NCBI GenBank assembly: GCA_020355165.1 | Contig: CP070661.1 | Coordinates: forward strand, 2,737,222 to 2,788,247 | Direction: 5' to 3' | Source of the DNA: Burkholderiales bacterium | Lineage (GTDB): Bacteria > Pseudomonadota > Gammaproteobacteria > Burkholderiales > Burkholderiaceae_F | Length of the DNA stretch: 51,026 nucleotides | Shown here: one piece after another, positions 44,495 through 51,026 of the stretch | Layout: each line of letters begins with the position of its first letter | How positions within the stretch are numbered: position 1 is the first letter of the stretch | Notes under the pieces: generated by a model | Told to the model about the DNA's origin: nothing | Databases searched by the model: none | What the model saw: only the letters and a program-made list of their open reading frames with translations | Position numbers and translations under genes: made by a program

Positions 44495-45657
44495 CAGAAG
44501 CTCCGTGGCATGCCGAGCACGTGCTCGGCGATGTAGGAGAAGATCAGGTTGGTCGAGATCGGCGCCACCAGGTAAAGGCGGGTCTCGCGGAACTTGCGCT
44601 CGACGTCGTACTCGCAGGCGAAGCCGAAGCCGCCGTGCGTCTGCAGGCACACGTTGGCCGCCTCCCACGACGCCTTGGCGGCCAGGTGCTTGGCCATGTT
44701 GGCCTCGGCGCCGCACGGCTGGTGCGCGTCGAAGAGCTCGCAGGCGCGGAAGCGCATCAGGTTGGCCGCCTCCACTTCGATGTAGGCCTCGGCGATCGGG
44801 AACGACACGCCCTGGTTCTGGCCGATCGGCCGGTCGAAGACGATGCGCTCGGAGGCGTACTTCGCCGCGCGATCGACGAACCAGTAGCCGTCGCCAATGC
44901 ACTCGGCGGCGATCAGCGTGCGCTCGGCGTTCAGTCCGTCGAGGATGTACCTGAAGCCCTTGCCTTCCTCGCCGACCAGGTTCTCGGCGGGGATCTCGAG
45001 GTTGTCGAAGAACAGCTCGTTGGTCTCGTGGTTGACCATGTTCGGTATCGGCCGCACGGTCATCCCGCTTGCCATCGCCTCCTTGATGTCGACGATGAAG
45101 ATCGACATGCCCTCGCTCTTGCGCCTGACCTCGGCCAGCGGCGTCGTGCGCGCCAGCAGGATCATCAGGTCGGAGTGCTGCACGCGCGAGATCCAGACCT
45201 TCTGTCCGTTGACCACGTACCGATCGCCCTTTCTCACCGCCACCGTCTTGATGCGGGTGGTGTCGGTGCCGGTGGTCGGCTCGGTCACCCCCATCGACTG
45301 CAGCCGCAACTCGCCGCTGGCGATCTTCGGCAGGTACTTCTTCTTCTGCTCGTCGGAGCCATGGCGCAGCAGCGTGCCCATGTTGTACATCTGGCCGTGG
45401 CAGGCGCCCGAGTTGCCGCCGCCGCGGTTGATCTCCTCCATGATCACCGACGCCTCGGCCAGGCCGAGCCCCGAGCCGCCGTACTCGGACGGGATCAGCG
45501 CCGCCAGCCAGCCGGCGCGGGTCAGGGCGTCGACGAAGGCCTCCGGGTAGCCTCGCTGCTCGTCGATCCTGCGGAAATACTCGTCGGGGAACTGCGCGCA
45601 CAGCGCGCGCACGGCTTCCCTGATGTCCTGGTACTGGTCGGCGCGGTCGTTGACCAT
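44494..45657 (-). CDS. acyl-CoA dehydrogenase family protein
   Basis: 387 residues. GVTEPTTGTDTTRIKT (123-138) and GQKVWISR are FAD-binding blocks; LQTHGGFGFACEYDVERKFRETRLYLVAPISTNLI is the C-terminal block (in part about 340-372). There is no Glu in the C-terminal YEGT position; instead Glu245 (LNAERTLIAAE) aligns with the isovaleryl-CoA-dehydrogenase-type base. This differs from the enzyme at 8434. The frame is open further upstream but that part is antisense to the oxygenase, so the ATG at 45657 was taken. First of a three-gene unit with the CoA-transferase and lyase. Confidence 0.92.
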   Translation of the reverse strand: MVNDRADQYQDIREAVRALCAQFPDEYFRRIDEQRGYPEAFVDALTRAGWLAALIPSEYGGSGLGLAEASVIMEEINRGGGNSGACHGQMYNMGTLLRHGSDEQKKKYLPKIASGELRLQSMGVTEPTTGTDTTRIKTVAVRKGDRYVVNGQKVWISRVQHSDLMILLARTTPLAEVRRKSEGMSIFIVDIKEAMASGMTVRPIPNMVNHETNELFFDNLEIPAENLVGEEGKGFRYILDGLNAERTLIAAECIGDGYWFVDRAAKYASERIVFDRPIGQNQGVSFPIAEAYIEVEAANLMRFRACELFDAHQPCGAEANMAKHLAAKASWEAANVCLQTHGGFGFACEYDVERKFRETRLYLVAPISTNLIFSYIAEHVLGMPRSF

Positions 45658-45840
45658 GGGTCGCTGTGGCCAGGGAGTACGGAGGGTCGAAATGATGCCA
45701 CCTCGCGCCGGGCGTCGGGCCGCTGCGCAGGCACGGCCGCGCAATCGCCGCCGTAGCCTGTGACCAGCGTCAAGTTGCCGGCAGTGCCGCGCGTAGACTT
45801 TGCCGCGTCTTCGTGACCTGCCGGTCGAGGATCCCGCTCG
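45658..45840. promoter_or_regulatory. divergent region, acyl-CoA dehydrogenase operon / Rieske oxygenase
   Basis: 183 bp. A TAGACT hexamer near 45791-45796 is a likely -10 for the oxygenase gene. No obvious operator palindrome seen. Confidence 0.4.
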
Positions 45841-46974
45841 ATGAACGCCCCCGGAAGCAGCATCTCCCGCCGCTCCAACCTCGACGCCACCCTGCTCGGC
45901 CGCACGGCGCCGCTGCCGATTTCCTGGTACTTCGACCCGGGCTGGTTCGAGCGCGAGATGCTGCTGCTGTTCGAGAACGGACCCGGCTACATCGGCCACG
46001 AACTGATGGTGCCGAACGCCGGCGACTACTACGTGCTGCCATGGACCGAGGACGGCAAGCTGCTCGTGCGCTCCGGGTCCGGGGTCGGCCTGCTTTCGAA
46101 CGTCTGCCGGCACCGGCAGGGGCTGCTGCTCGAGGGCCACGGCAACGCGCAGAACATCGTCTGCCCGCTGCATCGCTGGACCTATGACCTCGACGGCAGG
46201 CTGCTCGGCGCGCCGGACTTCGACCACACGCCCGACTGCTCGCTGCCAAAGACGCCGCTGAAGAACTGGCAGGGACTGCTGTTCGCCGGGCCGCTCGACC
46301 CGGCGCAGGACCTGGCCGACTTCCCGCTTGCCGCCGACTACGACTTCAGCGGCTACGTGTTCGAGAAGGCGATCGTCGACGAGCTGTCGTTCAACTGGAA
46401 GAACTTCCTCGAGATCTTCCTCGAGCTGTACCACGTCGAGGCGGTGCATCCGGGCCTGCAGAAGTGGGTCGACGCCGGCAACTACGAGTGGGGCTTCGGC
46501 GACCGCTGGAGCTACCAGATCATGGGTGTCAAGGACGAGCTGAAGAGCCAGGTCTCGCCGAATTACGGCCGCTACCGCGATGCCGTGCTCGCCTACAGCG
46601 GCGGCAAGCTGCCGAAGTACGGCACCGTTTGGTCGATCCTCTATCCGAACGTGATGATCGAGTGGTACCCGTGCGCGCTGGTGGTCAGCACGCTGATCCC
46701 GCGCACGCCAGAGCACACGACCAACATCGTCGAGTTCTACTATCCTGAGGAAGTACAGGCCTTCGAGCGGCAGATCGTCGACGCGCACCAGGCCGCCTAC
46801 GCGGAGTCGGCGGTCGAGGACGCCGATGCCTGCGCTCGCCTGCAGCGGGGCCGCAGGGCACTATGGCTCGCCGGCGAGGACGACACCGGGCCGTTCCACT
46901 CGCCGCACGAAGACGGCATGATCCACTTGCACGACTGGATCCGCCGCCAGATGGGGCAGCGGCGCACCGTCTAG
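45841..46974 (+). CDS. Rieske non-heme iron oxygenase, alpha subunit
   Basis: 377 residues. The Rieske cluster ligands are Cys89, His91, Cys108 and His111 (CRHRQ ... CPLHRW). The mononuclear iron site has His198 and His203 within NWKNFLEIFLELYHVEAVHPGL-like sequence (185-206), with a carboxylate in the EDADAC helix likely to be the third ligand. This branch includes choline/carnitine and aromatic mono-oxygenases of the RHO group. No reductase or ferredoxin gene is adjacent, so electrons must come from elsewhere. GAGGATC precedes the ATG. It diverges from the acyl-CoA dehydrogenase unit and may make its substrate. Confidence 0.9.
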   Translation: MNAPGSSISRRSNLDATLLGRTAPLPISWYFDPGWFEREMLLLFENGPGYIGHELMVPNAGDYYVLPWTEDGKLLVRSGSGVGLLSNVCRHRQGLLLEGHGNAQNIVCPLHRWTYDLDGRLLGAPDFDHTPDCSLPKTPLKNWQGLLFAGPLDPAQDLADFPLAADYDFSGYVFEKAIVDELSFNWKNFLEIFLELYHVEAVHPGLQKWVDAGNYEWGFGDRWSYQIMGVKDELKSQVSPNYGRYRDAVLAYSGGKLPKYGTVWSILYPNVMIEWYPCALVVSTLIPRTPEHTTNIVEFYYPEEVQAFERQIVDAHQAAYAESAVEDADACARLQRGRRALWLAGEDDTGPFHSPHEDGMIHLHDWIRRQMGQRRTV

Positions 46975-47005
46975 GAGTGCAGGCGCGGGGCGCCGGCCAC
47001 GCCGC

Positions 47006-47596
47006 CTAGCGGTACCTGGCACCCCGGAGCGGCAGGTTGGACACGCTCGAGCAGGAAGACCGAATCACCTCCTGCTCCGTCCGCTGCAGGACCAGCGGGC
47101 CGGCCACTGTCCGCTCGGCCGCGTCCTTGAGCACGTAGGACAGGCCGCCGCCTTCGGCGGACTGCACGGTCAGCGTGGCCGGTACGGCAGCAGCCAATTC
47201 CCGTGTCGTGTAGTGACCGAAGAACCGTCTGACCCCTTCGTTGGTCTCGCCCCACGTGCCGGTGAACCGTAAGTCCTCGCAAAGGACCTCCAGGTCGACG
47301 TCACTATCGCTGATGCGCACGATCACCTGGGCGACGGCCGGATCGTCAGTCCATGTTACGAGCTCACTTCCCTCGCTTTCGTCCACTTTGGTCGGCCCGA
47401 TGACGATGCGCGACGGGCACTTCAGTTCGCCGGCGAAAGACGCCGAGCACACGGAGGCGCGCCTGGCGCCGAAGTACTCCAGCGCAAAGCCTTCGCCGGT
47501 GCCGGTGCCGCCGACGCCCGGGCCGCAGCCGCCCACTGCAAGCAGCAGCGGCAGCAGCCAGAACCATCCACGCCGTCGGCGCGCGCTCGTCATCAC
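47006..47596 (-). CDS. putative lipoprotein of unknown function
   Basis: 196 residues. A basic start (TSARRRRGW) and hydrophobic core end in the lipobox AVGGC (Cys24), so the protein should be lipidated and exported. The mature part has several Cys residues (in VCSASF, LKCPSR, VLCEDL and SSCSSV) and a strand-rich look. I recognise no family. The start is 3 nt beyond the DUF6502 gene stop, so both are one operon. Confidence 0.65.
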   Translation of the reverse strand: MMTSARRRRGWFWLLPLLLAVGGCGPGVGGTGTGEGFALEYFGARRASVCSASFAGELKCPSRIVIGPTKVDESEGSELVTWTDDPAVAQVIVRISDSDVDLEVLCEDLRFTGTWGETNEGVRRFFGHYTTRELAAAVPATLTVQSAEGGGLSYVLKDAAERTVAGPLVLQRTEQEVIRSSCSSVSNLPLRGARYR

Positions 47597-47599
47597 CCC

Positions 47600-48412
47600 T
47601 CAGTCCTCCCGCTCAGTGTAAAAGTACACGCCGAAGCGTGCACGGTGACGCCGTCCTTCGGCGTCGGCACTGGCACCGTCGTCGTCGAACCTGGCCTGCG
47701 CCTCCTGCATGACGGTCTTGAAGGCCTCCTTCCAGGCCTGCACCGAGACCTTCTGCAGTCGCGCCGCCGATTGCTCGGTGATCTCGTCGACGAAGACCGA
47801 CTGCTCGAGGAAGTTGCGCCCGCCCTGCAGATTGGCGACCGCCGCTGCGGCGTGATCGCCGACGTTGTCGGCGAACAGGCGCGACATCTCCTCGAAGTCC
47901 TTGCTCGGCGCGAAGCCGGCGCCCAGCAGCCGGATGCCGCCGTCTTCCTCGCGCACGGCGCCGAGCCGCACCAGTTCGTCGAGCATGGCGCGCGGCCTGA
48001 TGTCGCGGCTGATCCCCTGAGCCAGGGCATCGAACGAGCCGGCGGCCCCCTCGCTGCTGCGGGTGAGCAGGCGAGGCGCGCGGTCGGCATCGAGGAAAGC
48101 CGGATCGCTCATCCAGCGGGCGATGACTTCCGCCGGCAGCGAGCGCGGCGGCTCTGCAGTCGCCTTCCGGCTGCTCGCCGGCCGGCCGAGGTTTCGCACG
48201 TCGCGGCGATGCACGCCGGACAGCAGCGTCACCGCGCTGTCGGTCTGCGCCATCGAACGGTCGGCCAGTTCGGCGCGCGCAGCCTCGACGAAAACGCTCT
48301 TGAGCGCATTCGCCAACGCCGGGTACGGCACGCCGCTGCGGATCAGCAGCCGCACGAGCGGCCGCATCACGCGCAGCACGTGATCCAGCACGATGGCGCC
48401 TTTCGCTCTCAT
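47600..48412 (-). CDS. DUF6502 family protein
   Basis: 270 residues. The N-terminus VLRVMRPLVRLLIRSGVPYPALANALKSVFVEAA and LLSGVHRRDVR form a winged-helix-like region typical of DUF6502; the remainder is helical, ending in a short strand FGVYFYTE. The function is unknown, but the N-terminal fold suggests DNA binding. The ATG at 48412 was chosen because it begins the conserved domain. A 17-bp palindrome lies 31-47 bp upstream, which would suit autoregulation. It is followed by the lipoprotein gene. Confidence 0.7.
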   Translation of the reverse strand: MRAKGAIVLDHVLRVMRPLVRLLIRSGVPYPALANALKSVFVEAARAELADRSMAQTDSAVTLLSGVHRRDVRNLGRPASSRKATAEPPRSLPAEVIARWMSDPAFLDADRAPRLLTRSSEGAAGSFDALAQGISRDIRPRAMLDELVRLGAVREEDGGIRLLGAGFAPSKDFEEMSRLFADNVGDHAAAAVANLQGGRNFLEQSVFVDEITEQSAARLQKVSVQAWKEAFKTVMQEAQARFDDDGASADAEGRRHRARFGVYFYTERED

Positions 48413-48442
48413 GCAACAGGTGTGTTGACAGGCCTCGAATAC

Positions 48443-48459
48443 GTGGGATATTGTCCCAC
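48443..48459. promoter_or_regulatory. palindromic operator candidate GTGGGATATTGTCCCAC
   Basis: Perfect 6-bp arms GTGGGA/TCCCAC around TATTG, 31-47 bp before the DUF6502 ATG. On the plus strand it overlaps the -10 of a TTGACA (48425-48430), 16-nt spacer, GATATT (48447-48452) promoter-like sequence that points to the divergent side. Confidence 0.55.
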
Positions 48460-48563
48460 GCAACGACACCGGCGGGAATACCCTCAACCATCCCGCACCG
48501 ACCTTTCACGGATCAGGGCGTCGCGCCCATCGGCGGGCGACGGGCCTGAGCGCAGGGACACGT

Positions 48564-48677
48564 AGAGCACGGAGGAAACCAGCAAACAACGAGTGGCTGC
48601 CGACAACCCCTTGGCAACGTGGTTGCTTTCGGTAGATTTCGAAGTTGTGCTCACTCGTGCTGCTTCCTCCGTGCTCT
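48564..48677. repeat. inverted-repeat element with AGAGCACGGAGGAA arms
   Basis: AGAGCACGGAGGAAACCAGCA (48564-48584) is matched by its near-exact reverse complement at 48658-48677. The inner 73 bp is AT-richer than its surroundings and non-coding. The region from 48413 to 48878 (466 bp) has no gene; besides the operator region and this element I see only a possible scpA -10. It looks like a small dispersed non-coding repeat. Confidence 0.5.
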
Positions 48678-48878
48678 CCGTGGACCTTGGCCCGTGCTCC
48701 GCGGCGGCATAGGGCGCCAGCGGAACAGACGGCTGCCGCATGCTGCGGCGGCTGATCCGGCACCTACCCTCTTCTCCTGCCGGCCACTGACAGGCAGCCG
48801 GCGAGCGGCAGGCACGACCGCGTGCACCTGCCCGATGAGGCGCTGCTAGCATTGCCCGCTTCAGCGATCCCGCCGACC

Positions 48879-49745
48879 ATGACCGAACCCGCATCCGGCA
48901 CCGCCTACGAATCGCTGCCAGCGCCGACCGCCGACGTCACACCCGACGTGATCGACGGCATCGCGCTGGCGCGGCTGTACGGCGAGCCGCTGTTCAAGCT
49001 GCCGGAGGACCTGTACATCCCGCCGGATGCGCTGGAGGTCTTCCTGGAGGCCTTCGAGGGGCCGCTGGACCTGCTGCTGTACCTGATCCGCAAGCAGAAC
49101 TTCAACGTGCTCGACATCCCGATGGCCGCGCTGACGGCCCAGTACCTCGCCTACATCGAGCAGATCCGCCGGAGCAACCTCGAGCTGGCGGCCGAATACC
49201 TGCTGATGGCGGCCATGCTGATCGAGATCAAGAGCCGGATGCTGCTGCCGGTGAAGAAGGCGGCCGCCGGCGAGGAGGCCGAGGACCCGCGGGCCGAGCT
49301 CGTCCGGCGGCTGGTCGAGTACGAGCGGATCAAGCTGGCCGCCGCCCAGCTCGACGAGCTGCCGCGCGTCGGCCGCGACTTCGTGCGCGCGATCGTCACC
49401 ATCGAGCAGACGATGGTTCGCCGGCTGCCGACGGTGGCGCCGGCCGATCTGCAGCAGGCGTGGGTCGAGGTCCTGCGCCGCGCCAGGCTGTACGCGCACC
49501 ACCAGATCGCCCGCGAGCAGCTGTCGGTGCGCGAGCACATGAGCCTGATCCTCAAGCGGCTGCAAGGACGGCAATTCGTCGAGTTCGGCGACCTGTTCGA
49601 CGCGGCGACGCTCGCCCGCGGCGTGCCGGTGGTGATCGTCCATTTCCTCGCCCTGCTCGAACTGGCGCGCGAAGCGCTGATCGAGATCACGCAGGCGGCA
49701 CCGTACGCACCGATCTACGTGCGGCTGGCGTACTCGACGTCCTGA
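48879..49745 (+). CDS. scpA: segregation and condensation protein A
   Basis: 288 residues. The kleisin features are FEGPLDLLLYLIRKQNFNVLDIPMAALTAQYL (about 59-90), AAEYLLMAAMLIEIKSRMLLP (about 103-123) and a C-terminal winged helix with HFLALLELAREALIEI. It joins Smc and ScpB in the chromosome-organising complex. ATG at 48879 was preferred over GTG at 48822 because TAGCAT (48846-48851), a -10 candidate, lies between them. scpB is not in the window. Confidence 0.93.
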   Translation: MTEPASGTAYESLPAPTADVTPDVIDGIALARLYGEPLFKLPEDLYIPPDALEVFLEAFEGPLDLLLYLIRKQNFNVLDIPMAALTAQYLAYIEQIRRSNLELAAEYLLMAAMLIEIKSRMLLPVKKAAAGEEAEDPRAELVRRLVEYERIKLAAAQLDELPRVGRDFVRAIVTIEQTMVRRLPTVAPADLQQAWVEVLRRARLYAHHQIAREQLSVREHMSLILKRLQGRQFVEFGDLFDAATLARGVPVVIVHFLALLELAREALIEITQAAPYAPIYVRLAYSTS

Positions 49746-49793
49746 CGCGCCGCGACGCCGGACGGGGCGCGACCGAGGTTTCGCGCGACCTAG

Positions 49794-50540
49794 ATGCCGA
49801 TCGACAACGACATCCTGCTCGGCCTGCTCTTCTTCGCGGCGGCCCTGCTGTATTCGTCGGTCGGCCACGGCGGCGGCTCCGGGTACCTGGCGGCGATGGC
49901 GCTGCTCGGCGTGCCGCCGGCGATGATGCGGCCGACGGCGCTGCTGATGAACATCGGCGTGGCGACGATCGCGCTGTACAAGTTCGCCCGCGCCGGCGGC
50001 TTCAACTGGCGGCTGTTCGCCCCCTTCGCGCTGGGCTCGGTGCCGATGGCGTTCATCGGCGGTCGCATCCAGCTGCCGGTGACCTGGTTTGGCGTGCTGG
50101 TCGGCACCGTGCTGCTGTTCTCGGCGGCGCGGCTGTTCGCCGAGACCGTGGGCGGCGCGGCCCAGGCCCGCGTCGTTGGCGGTCCGCCACCGATGGCGGT
50201 CGCCCTCCCGGTCGGTGCCGGCATCGGCCTGCTGTCGGGCCTCACCGGGGTCGGCGGCGGCATCTTTCTGAGCCCGCTGGTCGTGCTGATGGGCTGGGCC
50301 ACGGTGCGCGACAGCGCTGCGCCGACGGCGGCGTTCATCCTGGTCAACTCCGCCGCCGGCCTGCTCGGCCTGCTGACGCGGCAGCCGGCGCTGCCCGAGG
50401 CTTTGCCTTTCTGGGTCGCTGCCGTGCTCGTCGGCGGCCTGATCGGCGCCACGCTCGGGTCGCGCCGCCTCGGCAACACGGCGCTTCGCCGGGCGCTGGC
50501 GGTGGTGCTGCTCGTTGCCGGCGCCAAGATGGTTCTCTGA
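49794..50540 (+). CDS. TauE/SafE-family (TSUP) membrane permease
   Basis: 248 residues with about eight membrane segments. LLYSSVGHGGGSGYLAAMALLGV (about 19-41) and GLLSGLTGVGGGIFLSPLVVLMG (about 143-165) are the two inverted-repeat signatures. It probably exports sulfite or another small anion. It lies 48 nt after scpA on the same strand. The other family member at 16978 is not closely similar. Confidence 0.87.
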   Translation: MPIDNDILLGLLFFAAALLYSSVGHGGGSGYLAAMALLGVPPAMMRPTALLMNIGVATIALYKFARAGGFNWRLFAPFALGSVPMAFIGGRIQLPVTWFGVLVGTVLLFSAARLFAETVGGAAQARVVGGPPPMAVALPVGAGIGLLSGLTGVGGGIFLSPLVVLMGWATVRDSAAPTAAFILVNSAAGLLGLLTRQPALPEALPFWVAAVLVGGLIGATLGSRRLGNTALRRALAVVLLVAGAKMVL

Positions 50541-50542
50541 AT

Positions 50543-50577
50543 CGGCAGCGGCGTGCCGACCCGAATCACCGCTGCCG
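50543..50577 (+). terminator. hairpin directly after the TauE-like gene
   Basis: Perfect 9-bp inverted repeat CGGCAGCGG (50543-50551) and CCGCTGCCG (50569-50577), 2 nt after the stop codon. No T-run follows, so efficiency is uncertain. Confidence 0.45.
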
Positions 50578-50713
50578 CATTGCATCGTCGCGCCGGCCTG
50601 CCCGACGCCGAGCCGGCCGTAAGATGCTCCGACGATCCTTTGCCGCGGTGCCCGCTCGGGCGGCAACCGCAGGCCCGGCCTTCTGACGGGCCGCGGCCCG
50701 GCGACGTCCTCCG

Positions 50714-50719
50714 CATAAT
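50714..50719 (+). promoter_or_regulatory. -10 box directly before dedA start
   Basis: CATAAT ends 6 nt before the ATG at 50726 in an otherwise GC-rich leader. There is no ribosome site, so the mRNA may be leaderless. Confidence 0.45.
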
Positions 50720-50725
50720 CCGGGC

Positions 50726-51026
50726 ATGGAACTCATCTCCTTCCTGATCGACTTCGTGCTGCACGTCGACGTGCACCTGCGCGCTTTCGTCAGCGCCTAC
50801 GGCACGTGGGTGTACGCGCTGCTGTTCCTCATCATCTTCGTGGAAACCGGGCTGGTGGTGATGCCGTTCCTGCCCGGCGACTCGCTGCTGTTCGTCGCCG
50901 GCGCGCTCGCCGGCGCGGGGATGATCGACTACCCGCTGCTGATGGCGCTGCTGACCGCCGCCGCCATCGCCGGCAACCAGACCAACTCCACGATCGGCCG
51001 TTTCGTCGGCGCGCGCGTTTTCCAGT
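50726..51026 (+). CDS. DedA-family membrane protein, N-terminal part (cut by window end)
   Basis: The first 100 codons are present. [25 protein letters not shown] is the DedA signature, with the conserved Glu and the PGDS motif in the first re-entrant region, and [13 protein letters not shown] follows as expected. DedA proteins are flippase-like membrane proteins linked to lipid and envelope homeostasis. The frame is open at the window edge. Confidence 0.9.
   Translation, partial: MELISFLIDFVLHVDVHLRAFVSAYGTWVYALLFLIIFVETGLVVMPFLPGDSLLFVAGALAGAGMIDYPLLMALLTAAAIAGNQTNSTIGRFVGARVFQ

Noticed and set aside
48861..50666. 601-codon open frame on the minus strand
   Set aside because: Antisense to scpA and the TauE-like gene; composition typical of shadow frames.

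Overview
The window is a GC-rich segment that looks like a betaproteobacterial chromosome, probably Burkholderiales. The grounds are the hemC-hemD-hemX-hemY order, a DUF3460 gene, glutamine-dependent nadE next to a GlnK-type PII gene, divergent mrp/metG, and the high G+C. Species cannot be named from the sequence alone.

Region 1 (1-16.5 kb) is an accessory catabolic locus. A plus-strand operon runs TAXI binding protein, fused TRAP permease, fumarate-reductase-type flavoprotein, class III CoA-transferase, MaoC hydratase, enoyl-CoA hydratase, acyl-CoA dehydrogenase and MmgE/PrpD protein. It is flanked by minus-strand genes for a BKACE enzyme (cut by the window start) and a glyoxalase-like protein. 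Beyond it lie a two-subunit aconitase X (minus), a TPP enzyme (plus), and aspartate-dehydrogenase-like and 3-hydroxyisobutyrate-dehydrogenase-like genes (minus). Together they look like uptake and CoA-dependent breakdown of an unidentified carboxylate. No regulator gene is visible in it.

Region 2 (16.5-21.2 kb) has visibly lower GC and looks like a scar. It holds a TauE permease, the 3' half of a tRNA-Asn (probable integration footprint), a PglD-like protein lacking its acyltransferase domain, an orphan adenylation-carrier didomain, a frameshifted and truncated Bug/TctC pseudogene, and an intact tRNA-Ala(CGC) with terminator.

Region 3 (21.3-42.3 kb) is mostly core metabolism: an arylformamidase-like hydrolase, glnK, nadE, a COG3146-type acyltransferase, ppa, an aldehyde dehydrogenase, a relic acetyltransferase, an SDR, a beta-barrel protein, hemYXDC, a DUF1330 gene, mrp, metG, a SulP transporter, DUF3460, a zinc metallopeptidase, two small conserved-looking genes and a Spy-like protein. 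A palindromic repeat family sits against two stop codons here.

Region 4 (42.4-51.0 kb) has a second catabolic set (CitE-like lyase, CoA-transferase, acyl-CoA dehydrogenase, and a divergent Rieske oxygenase), then a lipoprotein/DUF6502 pair with a palindromic operator candidate, scpA, a second TauE permease, and a DedA gene cut by the window end.
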